Source of the DNA: Fundidesulfovibrio putealis DSM 16056
GTDB taxonomy: Bacteria > Desulfobacterota > Desulfovibrionia > Desulfovibrionales > Desulfovibrionaceae
Reading direction: 5' to 3'
NCBI RefSeq assembly: GCF_000429325.1
Contig: NZ_AUBQ01000003.1
Location: forward strand, 1 to 64,000
DNA: 64,000 nt
Position numbers and translations under genes: made by a program. Positions within the stretch are counted from its first letter, which is position 1. Every line of letters begins with the position of its first letter. Positions 1 to 8,768 of this stretch are shown piece after piece. The notes beneath the pieces were generated by a model. That model searched no databases and was not told the origin of the DNA. It saw only the letters and a program-made list of their open reading frames with translations.

Positions 1-255
1 TTCAAGACCTCAGAGGATGAGGATTTCCATGATCTGATCGCGGAGCGGTACGAGCGGTGCCCGACGATCATCACCAGCAATCTGGACTTCTCCGAATGGG
101 GAGAAGCCTTCAACAACAAGCTCTTGGGGGCCGCGACCCTGGATCGCTTGCGGCACGGAGCATACAAGGTGGTCCTCGAAGGTCGAAGTTTCCGAAGCTC
201 CAGGGAAGAGGCCATGATCAAAAACTGCGTTGCCGGTGCAGGGGAAAACAACTAG
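1..255 (+). CDS. istB: IstB-type helper ATPase of an IS21-family element (C-terminal part)
   Basis: Frame 1 is open from the window edge to a TAG at 253-255. It reads as the C-terminus of IstB, the AAA+ ATPase that works with the IstA transposase in IS21-family transposition. Visible family signatures are the run ERCPTIITSNLDFSEWGEAF, then LLGAATLDRLRHGAYKVVLEG and a basic RSFRSSR tail. The N-terminal part with the Walker motifs lies left of the window. Codon use is GC-richer than the AT-rich phage genes that follow. The minus-strand frame over the same bases is a shadow. I am sure of the family and cannot say whether the whole gene is intact. Confidence 0.9.
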   Translation, partial: FKTSEDEDFHDLIAERYERCPTIITSNLDFSEWGEAFNNKLLGAATLDRLRHGAYKVVLEGRSFRSSREEAMIKNCVAGAGENN

Positions 256-293
256 ATGTTTAACACGTCCGAAGCCCGGAAACGCTGATCCAA

Positions 294-336
294 GTGGCTC
301 CATTAGGGGCGGACATGGGTGGCTCCATTAGGGCGG
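294..336 (+). repeat. Paired terminal repeats of the IS21-like element
   Basis: GTGGCTCCATTAGGG occurs at 294-308 and again at 319-333, 25 bp apart, each followed by a GCGG run. IS21-family ends normally carry such multiple short repeats bound by the transposase. Having both copies within 55 bp of the inferred end supports the end call at 345. Confidence 0.75.
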
Positions 337-680
337 TCAATGACACTGCTCGCCGTCGTGTCTTCCACCAACTTGTCAGCGGTCATCGTCCCATCAGGCG
401 CAACCGCCGCGTTCGCCGTGATCGTTGCGCGGGTCTTCGTCCACGCCGCGTTGCTGAAGTCCTCCGACGGGTACAGCAGATTCGTCCGCTGCTCCTCGAT
501 GAGCAGACCCTTACAGATGCCCGTGAGGGGGTCGTGGTCATATCTTGGTTTATTATTGCCTACAATTCTCAGTTTACCAGTTGAATCTGTTACAGTTGCT
601 GATGAAGCTCTTGTATAACTCAGTAATGGATGCAAAGTTTTCTTTGGAATAAAATTAAAAATTGGTTGTGGATAACTCAT
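303..680 (-). pseudogene. Phage tail fibre/spike protein, truncated by the IS element
   Basis: The ATG at 680 has a good Shine-Dalgarno sequence (GGGAGATTAA before ATG). The first 65 or so residues include SYTRASSATVTDSTGKLR and LLIEEQRTNLLYPSEDF, a pattern common in phage tail or carbohydrate-contact proteins with a following concanavalin-like domain. The frame runs into the IS at base 345, so the last residues (VIDRPNGATHVRP) are element-encoded and the natural C-terminus is lost. Codon use changes abruptly near base 540: AT-rich codons before it in the gene, GC-rich codons after, as if the distal half came from a GC-rich phage. The remainder may survive on the left side of the IS. Confidence 0.75.
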
Positions 681-690
681 TTAATCTCCC

Positions 691-1377
691 TTATGATAGT
701 GCTATAATTAATGAAATAACTTCAATTTGTTCTCCCCAGGTTCCGTCACCTTTTAGAACTTTGTTTGAGTTGTTAGGTAAGTCCATGAATGCAAGATCAC
801 CAAGATCTGAATTTCTTGGAACTTGATTAGGATTGATTCCAATGTTTGAATTTGTTAAAATGTTAGAAACTAAAATTCCTGAATCTTTAATTAATTTGCC
901 ATTTGTAGAGTTATAGGTTGCAATGTTGTCTATTGTAGAAACTGAAGGGCCAACAACCATTCCATCTAGATTGGTTATTACATGGACCCAATTTGATCCG
1001 ACAGTTGTATGGTTTCCGGCGATTGAAGGAGTTGCGCAAAGAATCATGTCGCCAACAGAAGCCGTTATTCCACTTGCACCGCCAATTTTACCAGCAACTG
1101 AAACAATGTAATAGTCACCTTCAATTCCGCTTGGGTAATTAGGGTTTGTTGAACAATCCAAAACACCCTTAGGTTTAAAATTGTCTAAATTAAGTAATTC
1201 TTCTGCTGAAGTTGCAGCAGCTAGAGCACTTGCAGCCGCGGCCTGTTCAGAGGACATTGCAAGATTGCGATATGACAATGCCTGATTTGCATAATTCATT
1301 GCCTGAAGAGTAAATTCAGATGGTGGCGTAGTTCCTGTGTTTACGGGAATTACAACTTCAATAGTTTCAATTGCCAT
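691..1377 (-). CDS. Putative phage tail fibre protein
   Basis: A 228-residue protein. The N-terminal 70 residues are rich in Ala, Ser and Gln (AMNYANQALSYRNLAMSSEQ, then AAAASALAAATSAEE), the alpha-helical shaft style of tail fibres. The C-terminal part contains PNNSNKVLKGDGTWGE, a form often seen near the ends of fibre and appendage modules. No catalytic motif is visible. It is read from an ATG with AAGGAACACATAAC upstream and lies between the small structural gene on its right and the truncated fibre on its left. Receptor binding or fibre attachment is inferred from position and composition only. Confidence 0.55.
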   Translation of the reverse strand: MAIETIEVVIPVNTGTTPPSEFTLQAMNYANQALSYRNLAMSSEQAAAASALAAATSAEELLNLDNFKPKGVLDCSTNPNYPSGIEGDYYIVSVAGKIGGASGITASVGDMILCATPSIAGNHTTVGSNWVHVITNLDGMVVGPSVSTIDNIATYNSTNGKLIKDSGILVSNILTNSNIGINPNQVPRNSDLGDLAFMDLPNNSNKVLKGDGTWGEQIEVISLIIALS

Positions 1378-1378
1378 G

Positions 1379-1726
1379 TTATGTGTTCCTTGTTACTTCT
1401 CTAGAAATTTTAACTTGTCCTTCTAGAAGTCTGTAAACTTTGTTATTCGGAAGGGTTAATTCCAAGTCCCAAAGTCCTTTGTTAAAATCTAGTGCTTGAG
1501 TTTGAGAGTCAGATAGTTCAATTCTAATTATTCCTGTATTTGCAAATATTGTGCATGTAAAAACAGCTACAGCGTCAGCATAAAAATCAGCATAACCTGC
1601 TCTGACTTGTGCTTTTGCACTATAGCCAGTAAGGGAAACGATTTGACCATTTACATCTTTGCAAACAATATCCATTTCAAATGTTGAGCCTTGTTCTATT
1701 GTTAGGTTTTGTTTTTTAGCCATCAT
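1379..1726 (-). CDS. Small phage virion-associated protein
   Basis: A 115-residue beta-rich protein with NLTIEQGSTFEMDI, LTGYSAKAQVR and LLEGQVKISREVTR, a pattern I associate with small structural proteins near the tail genes of many short- and long-tailed phages. Its exact role is unknown to me. Translation is coupled to the upstream gene through a TAATG overlap; the second ATG (1723) has the better spacing from GGAG and is an alternative start. No signal peptide or membrane segment is seen. Confidence 0.5.
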   Translation of the reverse strand: MMAKKQNLTIEQGSTFEMDIVCKDVNGQIVSLTGYSAKAQVRAGYADFYADAVAVFTCTIFANTGIIRIELSDSQTQALDFNKGLWDLELTLPNNKVYRLLEGQVKISREVTRNT

Positions 1727-2280
1727 TAAACTCCGAGAAATTCAGGGCGAACTGGATATTGTTTTCCAATGAACCAAGTTTCATCCATGAAATTACGCCA
1801 AGCATTGAAATATTCATCAAGTTCGATAATTTGTTCTTTTGTTAATGTTGTATTTATGATTTTCTCTGCTTCTAAAAGTCTCAGTTCAGATTCATGTCTA
1901 AAGATTAACCATTGCAAAGAATTCATTTCTCTTTCTCTAGATAGTCTGTCACGCTTGCGATACTTTTCAATGTCTTGAATCCAGTCTTGACTACCCCAAG
2001 AATATAAATCTCGATTTGGGCAGGCAATTTTTGTTAATTCTTCAGGTAGATCACCAAGTTTGTCATAAACAACTTCTTTGCCAGTTAACTTGTTGAATAC
2101 AATTTTATTTTTGTAATTGCTAATTACCTTCCATTCTGAACCGTCAAAAATGCAAGTCTCATCAATATTCAGACTTGGTATTGCATTGGTTGTTGAATTT
2201 GCTGGCAAATTTGATTCATCTAAAATGGTTAAATTTCCAGAATATTCTTTCGTAATTGGGTCAAAAAGATATATTGTCAT
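1726..2280 (-). CDS. Tail fibre assembly/chaperone-like protein
   Basis: A 184-residue protein. The N-terminus (YLFDPITKEYSGNLTILDES) and the central DGSEWKVISNYKN and VYDKLGDLPEEL resemble tail fibre assembly (Tfa/TAC-like) proteins, in which such a beta-rich head is followed by a charged helical region. Here residues 110-160 are helical and highly charged (RKRDRLSREREM). Its place next to collar and fibre genes fits a chaperone or adaptor for fibre assembly. The similarity is by eye and moderate. It starts at an ATG preceded by AAGGACTATATGTA. Confidence 0.45.
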   Translation of the reverse strand: MTIYLFDPITKEYSGNLTILDESNLPANSTTNAIPSLNIDETCIFDGSEWKVISNYKNKIVFNKLTGKEVVYDKLGDLPEELTKIACPNRDLYSWGSQDWIQDIEKYRKRDRLSREREMNSLQWLIFRHESELRLLEAEKIINTTLTKEQIIELDEYFNAWRNFMDETWFIGKQYPVRPEFLGV

Positions 2281-2292
2281 TACATATAGTCC

Positions 2293-2967
2293 TTAGTCGT
2301 GTTTGATTATAAACATGAAGTATTTGTTTTTAGGTCTTGTTTCATTTGAGACATAGTTTTGAACGATTGATGAACTCATAGCTTCACCATGTTCTCTATC
2401 TCCATATGCCCAGGCTCCACCTTCAGCGACATACTGGCCTCCCACATCAAGATTATGATTGTGAGGTCCAACAGAGTCTGCTTGTGTAGAGCCTACGTGA
2501 TCGCCACCGCTTCGTGCTGCTCTGTCAGGATCAACACCAGCTGAGTGGTCCCAACCACGAGGGAAGTAGCCGCGCATATCGGGAATTTTGAAATTCAGAC
2601 CTGTACCACCCCAAAGATAACCAATTGCATCAAACAACTTGGGATAGTCAGTGATTACGTAGGTAGCACCATTACATTCAAACCATCCTGAAGGAGCAGT
2701 TTCACCAGCAAACATGGTAACTGAACCAACAGGAGGTTTTGCAGTGTCTGGAATGTTTTCGAGTGGAACGTCAGAATTGTTGTCTAAGGGTGCAACTCCA
2801 TTTGGAGAACCCTTTTCAGTCTGACTAATCTTCTGCGAAGTGAGAGTGTTAACAGTGTTGGCATGAGTATAAATTTTACTCATGTCATCATCAAGTTTAA
2901 GGATACTCTGTTTAACGGTGTCTTCATTGACGCCAGGTAGTATTGTATTGTCTCTTGTAAAAGGCAT
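2293..2967 (-). CDS. Phage tail collar domain protein
   Basis: A 224-residue protein with a classic Tail Collar fold signature from about residue 80: VGSVTMFAGETAPSGWFECN, then YPKLFDAIGYLWGG and FKIPDMRGYFPRGWD. The C-terminal part has GPHNHNLDVGG and ETRPKNKYFMFIIK, the usual His-containing metal/trimerisation end of collar proteins. The N-terminal 75 residues (IPGVNEDTVKQS... with SQTEKGSPNGVAPLD) look like a virion-anchoring region. It is the first gene of the fibre cluster after the large internal proteins. A trimeric distal tail or fibre-tip role is likely. Confidence 0.85.
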   Translation of the reverse strand: MPFTRDNTILPGVNEDTVKQSILKLDDDMSKIYTHANTVNTLTSQKISQTEKGSPNGVAPLDNNSDVPLENIPDTAKPPVGSVTMFAGETAPSGWFECNGATYVITDYPKLFDAIGYLWGGTGLNFKIPDMRGYFPRGWDHSAGVDPDRAARSGGDHVGSTQADSVGPHNHNLDVGGQYVAEGGAWAYGDREHGEAMSSSIVQNYVSNETRPKNKYFMFIIKHD

Positions 2968-2992
2968 TCTCGGTTATTTCTAACCTCCTTTG

Positions 2993-5122
2993 TTAATCGT
3001 TGCTTTCTTCTGAAGCTATTGTTCCAAGTCCAATTAAAGACCTGTTTAGCAATCCACCATTTGAAGATTTAATAATGTCTTCTAGTGTTTTTGAAGGATT
3101 TGCTGAACGTCTAATTGCATTAATTGCTTTGTTTTTAAGTGCAGTTTTTGCAAGGTGAGCTGCTACTAATCCACCACCAAATCCCTTGCCTGTATCGACT
3201 AAAGTTTCTCCAAATGTTCTATTGTTTCCACCAGCATAACCATATGCTCCTGCACCGAGCAAACCACCACCAAGTTTACCACCAACCAAATTGAGTAACA
3301 TGTTTCCAAGTAGTGCAGAGTTGGCAGTGTTTGAATTATTCTCGTAAAGTCCTGCTCTTGCCAAAACATCAGACAATTCTTTTGAGTTTTTCAATTCATC
3401 AGCAGTTCTTGTTGGGCTAAAGATACTTTCGCCATTACCTATTCTGCTTCTACCTTGTAAAAGTTTATTGTAGTTTGTATTGAAAAAGTTTGGTGAAGTT
3501 GCTAATTCTTCAGCTGCAACAAGGCTTTGAGCAGAATTTGCACTAGCGTTACCACCACGCATTTTCAACATGTCTAATGCACCTGATTTTTCAGCGTAAT
3601 CCTTGCGCATCAAAGCATCTTCAGGAACAATTGCATTTAAATCTTTTTCCATCGATGCCAAAAGGTCTTTAGCAATTACTTTCTTATCTTGGCTAATCAG
3701 GCCATTATTAATTCTGCCTCGTAAAGTCTTTGCCTCACTTTCAAGAAAGTCATACATTGGAGCAGGGTTTGAATCGAAATCAAATCCACCCATTAAATTC
3801 TTGAGTTGCTTTAATTTCTTATCGTCTAGTCCAACATCCTCGTATTTCTTCAAATATTCATTAATTGTGTCATAAGTCTCGCTGAGAGGAATTCTTTCAT
3901 TCTTTGAATTGTCAGTAAGAGACTTTAAGGTGTCTTCATAGTTTGAATTTCTAATCTCTTTAATGTCGTCCTTAAGTCCAGCTGAACGAGTAGCAATGTT
4001 GGTTCCTGTTAAATCAGCTTCAGTAATTCCAGCCTTTTTCATTGCAGCATTTTCAATTGAGTCAGTGAGTAGCAAACCACCTGTTTTTTGTGCATCTTGA
4101 ATCCCAGCACCAACTACAGGGAATTTAGCTAAACCACCTTCAACTTTTGCCATTGCAGGATATGCAGTTGAAAGAAGAAGTCCATCTTTTTCAAGCAAAG
4201 TCTTAATTTCAGGTGAAGCATTATCAATTTCATTTATGATAACTTTTGCTTTAGTAGCGTCCATCGGTCTCAAAATTTTGTTGTTAAGTGCTTCAAGTCC
4301 TGCACCAGCAACCTTTGAAATCCCATGGCCTAGCAAGCCACCACCGACACCGAGTGCCGTGTCTGTTGCCACCTCTTTGACCTTGGATGAAAATTCCTCG
4401 GGCTTAATAGACTCTATGTCATTATTGCCTAGAATCATTCTGAGAGCTTCCTGGGTTAACCGCTTGCCTCCTGCGTCAGCTACAGCAGATCCACCGATAG
4501 CCGCCATTGTTCCACCTGTTCCGATAGCCGCCGCTGTTCCAGCTGCACCACCAACGATTTCAGGGGCTGCGCCTGCAATATCTCGAACGTCAAGACCCTC
4601 AGGGTTAAACAGCTGGTTTTTGCCATCCTTTTTGATTATGTAATTGTCTTCTCCAAATTGTACTGCTTCAGGATGGTATTTCTTAACAACTGCCATTCGT
4701 CTTTCAGGGTCAGTTTCAGCACCAACAGCTAGTCTAACTTTTGCGTCTGCTCCTGCACCATGAGATTTAATAAATTGTTTTCTGTCATTTTCGTATTCAG
4801 CTTTTTGCTGACTATCCATTTTATTGGAATTGTAGGCAGATTCCCATTTTGAAAAATCTTCAGGATTCACAACGGATAAAAGGTCATTCAACACTGGCTT
4901 GTTGCCAACTGACTCCATCATGGTTCCAGTTAAATCATTTGAAGCAGCTGAGACTTTTTCATCATAAGCTTTTCTGTTTTGAATAAACTGTGGAAAGTCA
5001 TTCTCAAAATCAAACTTTTCTTGTTCAGACATTTTTCCGCTAGAATAAGCATTGTAAATCTTTTCAAGCTTATCATCTGAAAGTCCTAGATTGTCTTTCA
5101 ATTTGAATTCATTTAGAGACAT
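2993..5122 (-). CDS. Large internal virion/ejection protein (putative)
   Basis: A 709-residue protein with no catalytic motif I recognise. Residues 185-225 form a Gly/Ala-rich hydrophobic stretch (VGGAAGTAAAIGTGGTMAAI), and a second such stretch lies near residues 610-660. Long charged helical parts lie between. Amphipathic glycine-rich segments of this sort occur in podovirus internal proteins that are ejected with the DNA to line a channel across the envelope. It overlaps the upstream gene by TAATG with GAGGATTAATTA in front of the ATG, so the two are translationally coupled. The ejection role is inferred from position and composition. Confidence 0.55.
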   Translation of the reverse strand: MSLNEFKLKDNLGLSDDKLEKIYNAYSSGKMSEQEKFDFENDFPQFIQNRKAYDEKVSAASNDLTGTMMESVGNKPVLNDLLSVVNPEDFSKWESAYNSNKMDSQQKAEYENDRKQFIKSHGAGADAKVRLAVGAETDPERRMAVVKKYHPEAVQFGEDNYIIKKDGKNQLFNPEGLDVRDIAGAAPEIVGGAAGTAAAIGTGGTMAAIGGSAVADAGGKRLTQEALRMILGNNDIESIKPEEFSSKVKEVATDTALGVGGGLLGHGISKVAGAGLEALNNKILRPMDATKAKVIINEIDNASPEIKTLLEKDGLLLSTAYPAMAKVEGGLAKFPVVGAGIQDAQKTGGLLLTDSIENAAMKKAGITEADLTGTNIATRSAGLKDDIKEIRNSNYEDTLKSLTDNSKNERIPLSETYDTINEYLKKYEDVGLDDKKLKQLKNLMGGFDFDSNPAPMYDFLESEAKTLRGRINNGLISQDKKVIAKDLLASMEKDLNAIVPEDALMRKDYAEKSGALDMLKMRGGNASANSAQSLVAAEELATSPNFFNTNYNKLLQGRSRIGNGESIFSPTRTADELKNSKELSDVLARAGLYENNSNTANSALLGNMLLNLVGGKLGGGLLGAGAYGYAGGNNRTFGETLVDTGKGFGGGLVAAHLAKTALKNKAINAIRRSANPSKTLEDIIKSSNGGLLNRSLIGLGTIASEESND

Positions 5123-7623
5123 TAATTAATCCTCATGTAACTTCTGCCTTGACTTTGATGAGAAGGTGCAAGAGGTGCTTGGTTATTTCCATCTGAGCTT
5201 GGTGCTACTGGATTACCATAGACTCTTTTCAAACCTTCATTAGGGTCATAAGCATCAATGCCAAACTTCTTAACATGTTCAAGTTTATCTTTTGCAAGTT
5301 TGTTTTTCATGGTCATGTTTTTCAATGCACCTTCAAGAGCAGCAGGGCTAGATTCTGCACTAGCAAAAGTCTTTGCATAATATTCTGATTCTTGAGGTGA
5401 AAATACTGCACCTGTTAAATCATGTCTCTTTTGAGCAAAATATTCTCTCAAATTTTGGTACATTCTGATTGTGTCATTATCTATACCGTTATTTTTCAAA
5501 ACATCAGGATTTCCAGTTTGAAAGAAATTACTCATTACATCAATTGATTTTGCACCAAGTTTTGTATAAACATCAACTTTCTTGGTTGCACGTTTAATCA
5601 TTTCATCGTCAGAAATAATGTTGCCAGACATTTTTTCATCTTGTGACATAAGAACATCTTTGAGAGATGAATTTACATTGTCAAAGGTGTGAACACTCTT
5701 TTGTAATTCATCCAAAGTTTTCTCTTCAGCTTTTGTCATTGTTTTGCTGCCAACAGTTGAAATTCTTCCTGATTTTACAGGTGAAGACATATCACCATTG
5801 TATGCTTTATTTAATACACTTAGTGCGTTTTGACCTTCGGTTGAACTCCAAACATCCTGTCTAGCTTTTGCGTAGGCAGTTTGTTCATCAAGACCTGAAT
5901 TCATATATTCAGCTTGTTTTGTTTGGATGCCATTAGATAAGAAACCATAAGCATCTTTCACACTGGCATGACCAACCTTGTCGTATTGCTGAACTGAAGT
6001 CATGTCCGCAGCTGTTTGCTCTGTGCGTGGTGAATATTGAGGCTCAACAATTATCTTGTTTCCCTTTTCGTCCTTGTCTTCAACACTCACCTTTGATCTA
6101 TAGTCTCTCAAATCTTGTTGATAAGAATTAACAAGAGAAGAAAATGATTTGTCACGCATCAATGTGCCAAGTGCGATCCTAGTACGTTCATCACCAGACT
6201 TGTTTTCAAAATGTTGTGCATTTCTAGGGTCGTTAATAATCTGGTCAATCTTGCTTGAAATAATCTCTTCTCTTTGCTGTAGTCTTGTAGGTAGAGCTTG
6301 AGTGTTAGGATTATATTCTCTAAAGCGATTAGGGTCTGCATTACTCAGTTCAAGCGGTGTCATGGCAACAATATTGCCAGTTTGCATGTCAATCATGCTT
6401 TGTGGCTTTTGAGTCATTGCTCTTTGAGCTTGAGCACTTTCAAGTGCTGCTCTTTGTTGTAATTCTTGTTCTACAAGTTTAACTTCTCCTGCTAGAGGAT
6501 AGTCAATTCCAGCAGTTTTATATCGTGCAGCATCATTATAACCCTTTGCAACAATGCTTTGAAGTTGTTCCGTAGAGAATTTTGATAGTTGACCATTAGT
6601 TCTAGTGTATTGCTCTGCTCTTGATTTAAAATCATTGGCTGGTGCTTCAGGAATAACAGGTCCACTTTCAGGTTGGCTTCTGAGTGCATTTGAACCGTCA
6701 GTCATTGAATTATTTGCAGCAACATCAAAACTACCATTTGGAGAAACTGCGGCAGTCTGAGGTTGTTTACCCATGCCAAGCAAAGTTTGACGTTCTCTGT
6801 CATAACGGTCAGCAAATTTTGGATTTACCGCTGATCTTGCTCTATAAATTGAGTCAATTGCACTTTCAGTTGATGAATAGTCACCATTTGCTTTTGCAAT
6901 ATCGAGAATGTCAGATGCACCTTTCACACCATGCTGAATAGCGGCAGAGGTGATGGCATCTTTTAGTCTGCCGTCGTTAATATCAAGTCCTAGTGTTTTG
7001 GCTTTTTCAGCAATAGGATTACTATAAAAGTCTTTAGCAACTTCCATTTGGGCATTTGCATGGCGAGAAGGGTCTTGATTGACCAAATCTTTAAATGCTT
7101 GATGAAACTTAGGGTCAGTTACTGGAACATCTGGAAGCCAGGAGCTTGTTGTTCCATCTTCATTTGTCCATTTAAGACCTGATTTTCTGAACATTGCTTC
7201 TTGAGTTGCAGGAGCATTTGCTTGCAGCAAACCGAAAGAAGCCGATTTTCCATCAGTTGGGTTAACAGCAGCAGGATTATTTCCTGATTCTTCCTTTGCC
7301 CAAACAGGATTTTGACCACCAATTAAACTTGTTGGTTTGATAGGTGCATCAGGAGAGTTTGTATCGAAAAGAGACTTAGGTGGATTCTTTGTAACATTCT
7401 CCATCAAGTCAATTTTGTACAAAGCTTCTTTAGCCTTAGCATCGCCAAGTTTAGCTTGAGATTCGTAGTATGGTTTTAAAAGGTTTTTGTAAGCAATATC
7501 TTCTTCAACTTTCTTTTTTGCTAATTCATAATCTCGATCCTTGTTTCCTTGGTCGAGTGCGTGCTTGTAGGTAGTACTGAAACTGTTTCCAAATCCACCT
7601 AGTAATCCTTGCCAAAAATCCAT
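5122..7623 (-). CDS. Virion-associated murein hydrolase/internal protein
   Basis: An 833-residue protein. Residues about 105-280 form a lysozyme- or chitosanase-like module: VWAKEESGNNPAAVN, SASFGLLQANAPATQEAMF and later AITSAAIQHGVKGASDILD resemble phage muramidase-type domains with the pattern ESG.NPGAV followed by S.G..Q. The Glu in KEESGN would be the catalytic acid. The rest is long, hydrophilic and helical. It fits a short-tailed phage internal protein that opens peptidoglycan during DNA entry, rather than a lysis endolysin. It starts at ATG 7623 behind GAGGTATAATAT. Domain call moderate, virion role inferred from the neighbours. Confidence 0.65.
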   Translation of the reverse strand: MDFWQGLLGGFGNSFSTTYKHALDQGNKDRDYELAKKKVEEDIAYKNLLKPYYESQAKLGDAKAKEALYKIDLMENVTKNPPKSLFDTNSPDAPIKPTSLIGGQNPVWAKEESGNNPAAVNPTDGKSASFGLLQANAPATQEAMFRKSGLKWTNEDGTTSSWLPDVPVTDPKFHQAFKDLVNQDPSRHANAQMEVAKDFYSNPIAEKAKTLGLDINDGRLKDAITSAAIQHGVKGASDILDIAKANGDYSSTESAIDSIYRARSAVNPKFADRYDRERQTLLGMGKQPQTAAVSPNGSFDVAANNSMTDGSNALRSQPESGPVIPEAPANDFKSRAEQYTRTNGQLSKFSTEQLQSIVAKGYNDAARYKTAGIDYPLAGEVKLVEQELQQRAALESAQAQRAMTQKPQSMIDMQTGNIVAMTPLELSNADPNRFREYNPNTQALPTRLQQREEIISSKIDQIINDPRNAQHFENKSGDERTRIALGTLMRDKSFSSLVNSYQQDLRDYRSKVSVEDKDEKGNKIIVEPQYSPRTEQTAADMTSVQQYDKVGHASVKDAYGFLSNGIQTKQAEYMNSGLDEQTAYAKARQDVWSSTEGQNALSVLNKAYNGDMSSPVKSGRISTVGSKTMTKAEEKTLDELQKSVHTFDNVNSSLKDVLMSQDEKMSGNIISDDEMIKRATKKVDVYTKLGAKSIDVMSNFFQTGNPDVLKNNGIDNDTIRMYQNLREYFAQKRHDLTGAVFSPQESEYYAKTFASAESSPAALEGALKNMTMKNKLAKDKLEHVKKFGIDAYDPNEGLKRVYGNPVAPSSDGNNQAPLAPSHQSQGRSYMRIN

Positions 7624-7642
7624 ATATTATACCTCAAACTTT

Positions 7643-8731
7643 TTAATAATTTGCATTAACTCGATCTGAACCGGAAACGCCTGAACCTGAGCCTAAACTC
7701 CAGTCGACGCCTGGTTTTGCACCATTAATGAATGTGGTAGTTGTTCCACCGAGCATTCCGCCCAGGCCAGCACCTAGAGCTGTTCCAATACCTGGGACAA
7801 CTGAACCGACTACGCCGCCGAGAATTGTTCCACCAATTCCACCGAGAGCACCCAAGGCAGAGCTTCCACCGCCTTCGCGTTGCTTGGCCATGGAAGCAAT
7901 TTCTTGTTGTGTCTTCTGGTCCTGAAGCGGATCAGCGTTTTGCCAGAAAGTGTTATATCGATTAAAAATCCTGTCATTTTGGCTAGAATCCCAGGTTGCA
8001 CGTCTCCATTGATCTTCATATGGTGCAGCAAGAAGCTGATTATATTGACCAGCTGCGTTTGTTGCCCAATTTGCCTTGTTCAAGTTGTAAGAGTTGTTTG
8101 CTTGAGTATTAGCCATATTATAATTGTTGTAATTTTGATTCTGGCTAAAATTTGCATTATTTTGTGCAAGATTTTCCTGCAAGTTCATTGAATTCAAGTT
8201 CTGGTTTTCATTGACCTTTGTGTCATAAAGAGACTTGTCGAAACCAGCAGCATATTGATTGTCTTGTTGCTGCATTCCAAATCTATTTGTGGTTGCATTT
8301 GAAGAGTTGGTTGCCATGGTGTTTAAATAATTCTTGTAAAGGTTGTCATTGGCTTGATTTGCCATGATTGAAGACCCATACATGCCATTATTTGCCATAG
8401 TAGAGTTTAAGTTCTTTTGTCCTGAAGCTAAGGCTTCTTTTGCTGCAATTTCACCAGGGGTTCTTAGTGCAGTTTCATAATCTTTATAATCACCTTGGGA
8501 CAGTCTTTCATAAGTTGGAGTTGCACCACCGTAAGCCGATCTTTGTGGTGCACTCTGCCAAAATGCCATTTTATAGTCAGGTGCAGAGACATAATTTCCA
8601 GGGTTGTAGTCCAGTGGGTTAGCTGCTTTTTCAGTCCAGTTATTCCAAGCAGGAGCATCAACCGTTTTATTCCATGGGAAATTGTCGGTTTGCATGTTTG
8701 ACATCATATATGCACTGTTAATTGTACTCAT
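7643..8731 (-). CDS. Internal virion protein with Asn/Gln-rich middle and glycine-rich C-terminus
   Basis: A 362-residue protein of unusual composition. Residues 105-235 are dominated by Asn, Gln, Tyr and Ala (NQNYNNYNMANTQANNSYNL), with helical repeats. Residues about 285-335 are Gly/Val/Leu-rich (GALGGIGGTILGGVVGSVVP), a glycine-zipper type membrane-active segment. Together with the two larger genes downstream it looks like a set of ejection proteins. The start ATG 8731 has GAGGATTATT in front, and a SATAAATA motif lies 31 bp upstream. Function inferred. Confidence 0.5.
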   Translation of the reverse strand: MSTINSAYMMSNMQTDNFPWNKTVDAPAWNNWTEKAANPLDYNPGNYVSAPDYKMAFWQSAPQRSAYGGATPTYERLSQGDYKDYETALRTPGEIAAKEALASGQKNLNSTMANNGMYGSSIMANQANDNLYKNYLNTMATNSSNATTNRFGMQQQDNQYAAGFDKSLYDTKVNENQNLNSMNLQENLAQNNANFSQNQNYNNYNMANTQANNSYNLNKANWATNAAGQYNQLLAAPYEDQWRRATWDSSQNDRIFNRYNTFWQNADPLQDQKTQQEIASMAKQREGGGSSALGALGGIGGTILGGVVGSVVPGIGTALGAGLGGMLGGTTTTFINGAKPGVDWSLGSGSGVSGSDRVNANY

Positions 8732-8761
8732 AATAATCCTCGTTCAACATTATTTCATCAG

Positions 8762-8768
8762 TATTTAT
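8762..8768 (-). promoter_or_regulatory. SATAAATA motif before the internal-protein genes
   Basis: The coding strand reads AGATAAATACTG in the gap between the nozzle gene and the internal virion proteins, 31 bp before the ATG at 8731. It is one of six intergenic copies in the prophage and a candidate phage-specific promoter core. No initiation data are available. Confidence 0.35.

Larger units (their letters stand above)
1..345 (+). mobile_element. IS21-family insertion sequence, right end
   Basis: The istB end is followed by about 90 bp of non-coding DNA that finishes ...GGTCAATGACA. Read from the other strand the end begins TGTCATTGACCGCCC, the 5'-TG...CA-3' type of terminus used by IS21-family elements. 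Two direct copies of a transposase-binding-type repeat lie just inside it. The phage tail fibre reading frame resumes at base 346, which places the junction there. The left end and the target-site duplication are outside the window. Confidence 0.82.

Noticed and set aside
10-303. 97-residue minus-strand frame at the left edge
   Set aside because: Antisense to the istB C-terminus, which matches a known family.
1851-1857. Extra TATTTAT sites inside phage genes (also near 12,650)
   Set aside because: They lie in coding sequence and match chance expectation for AT-rich DNA, so I did not count them as promoters.
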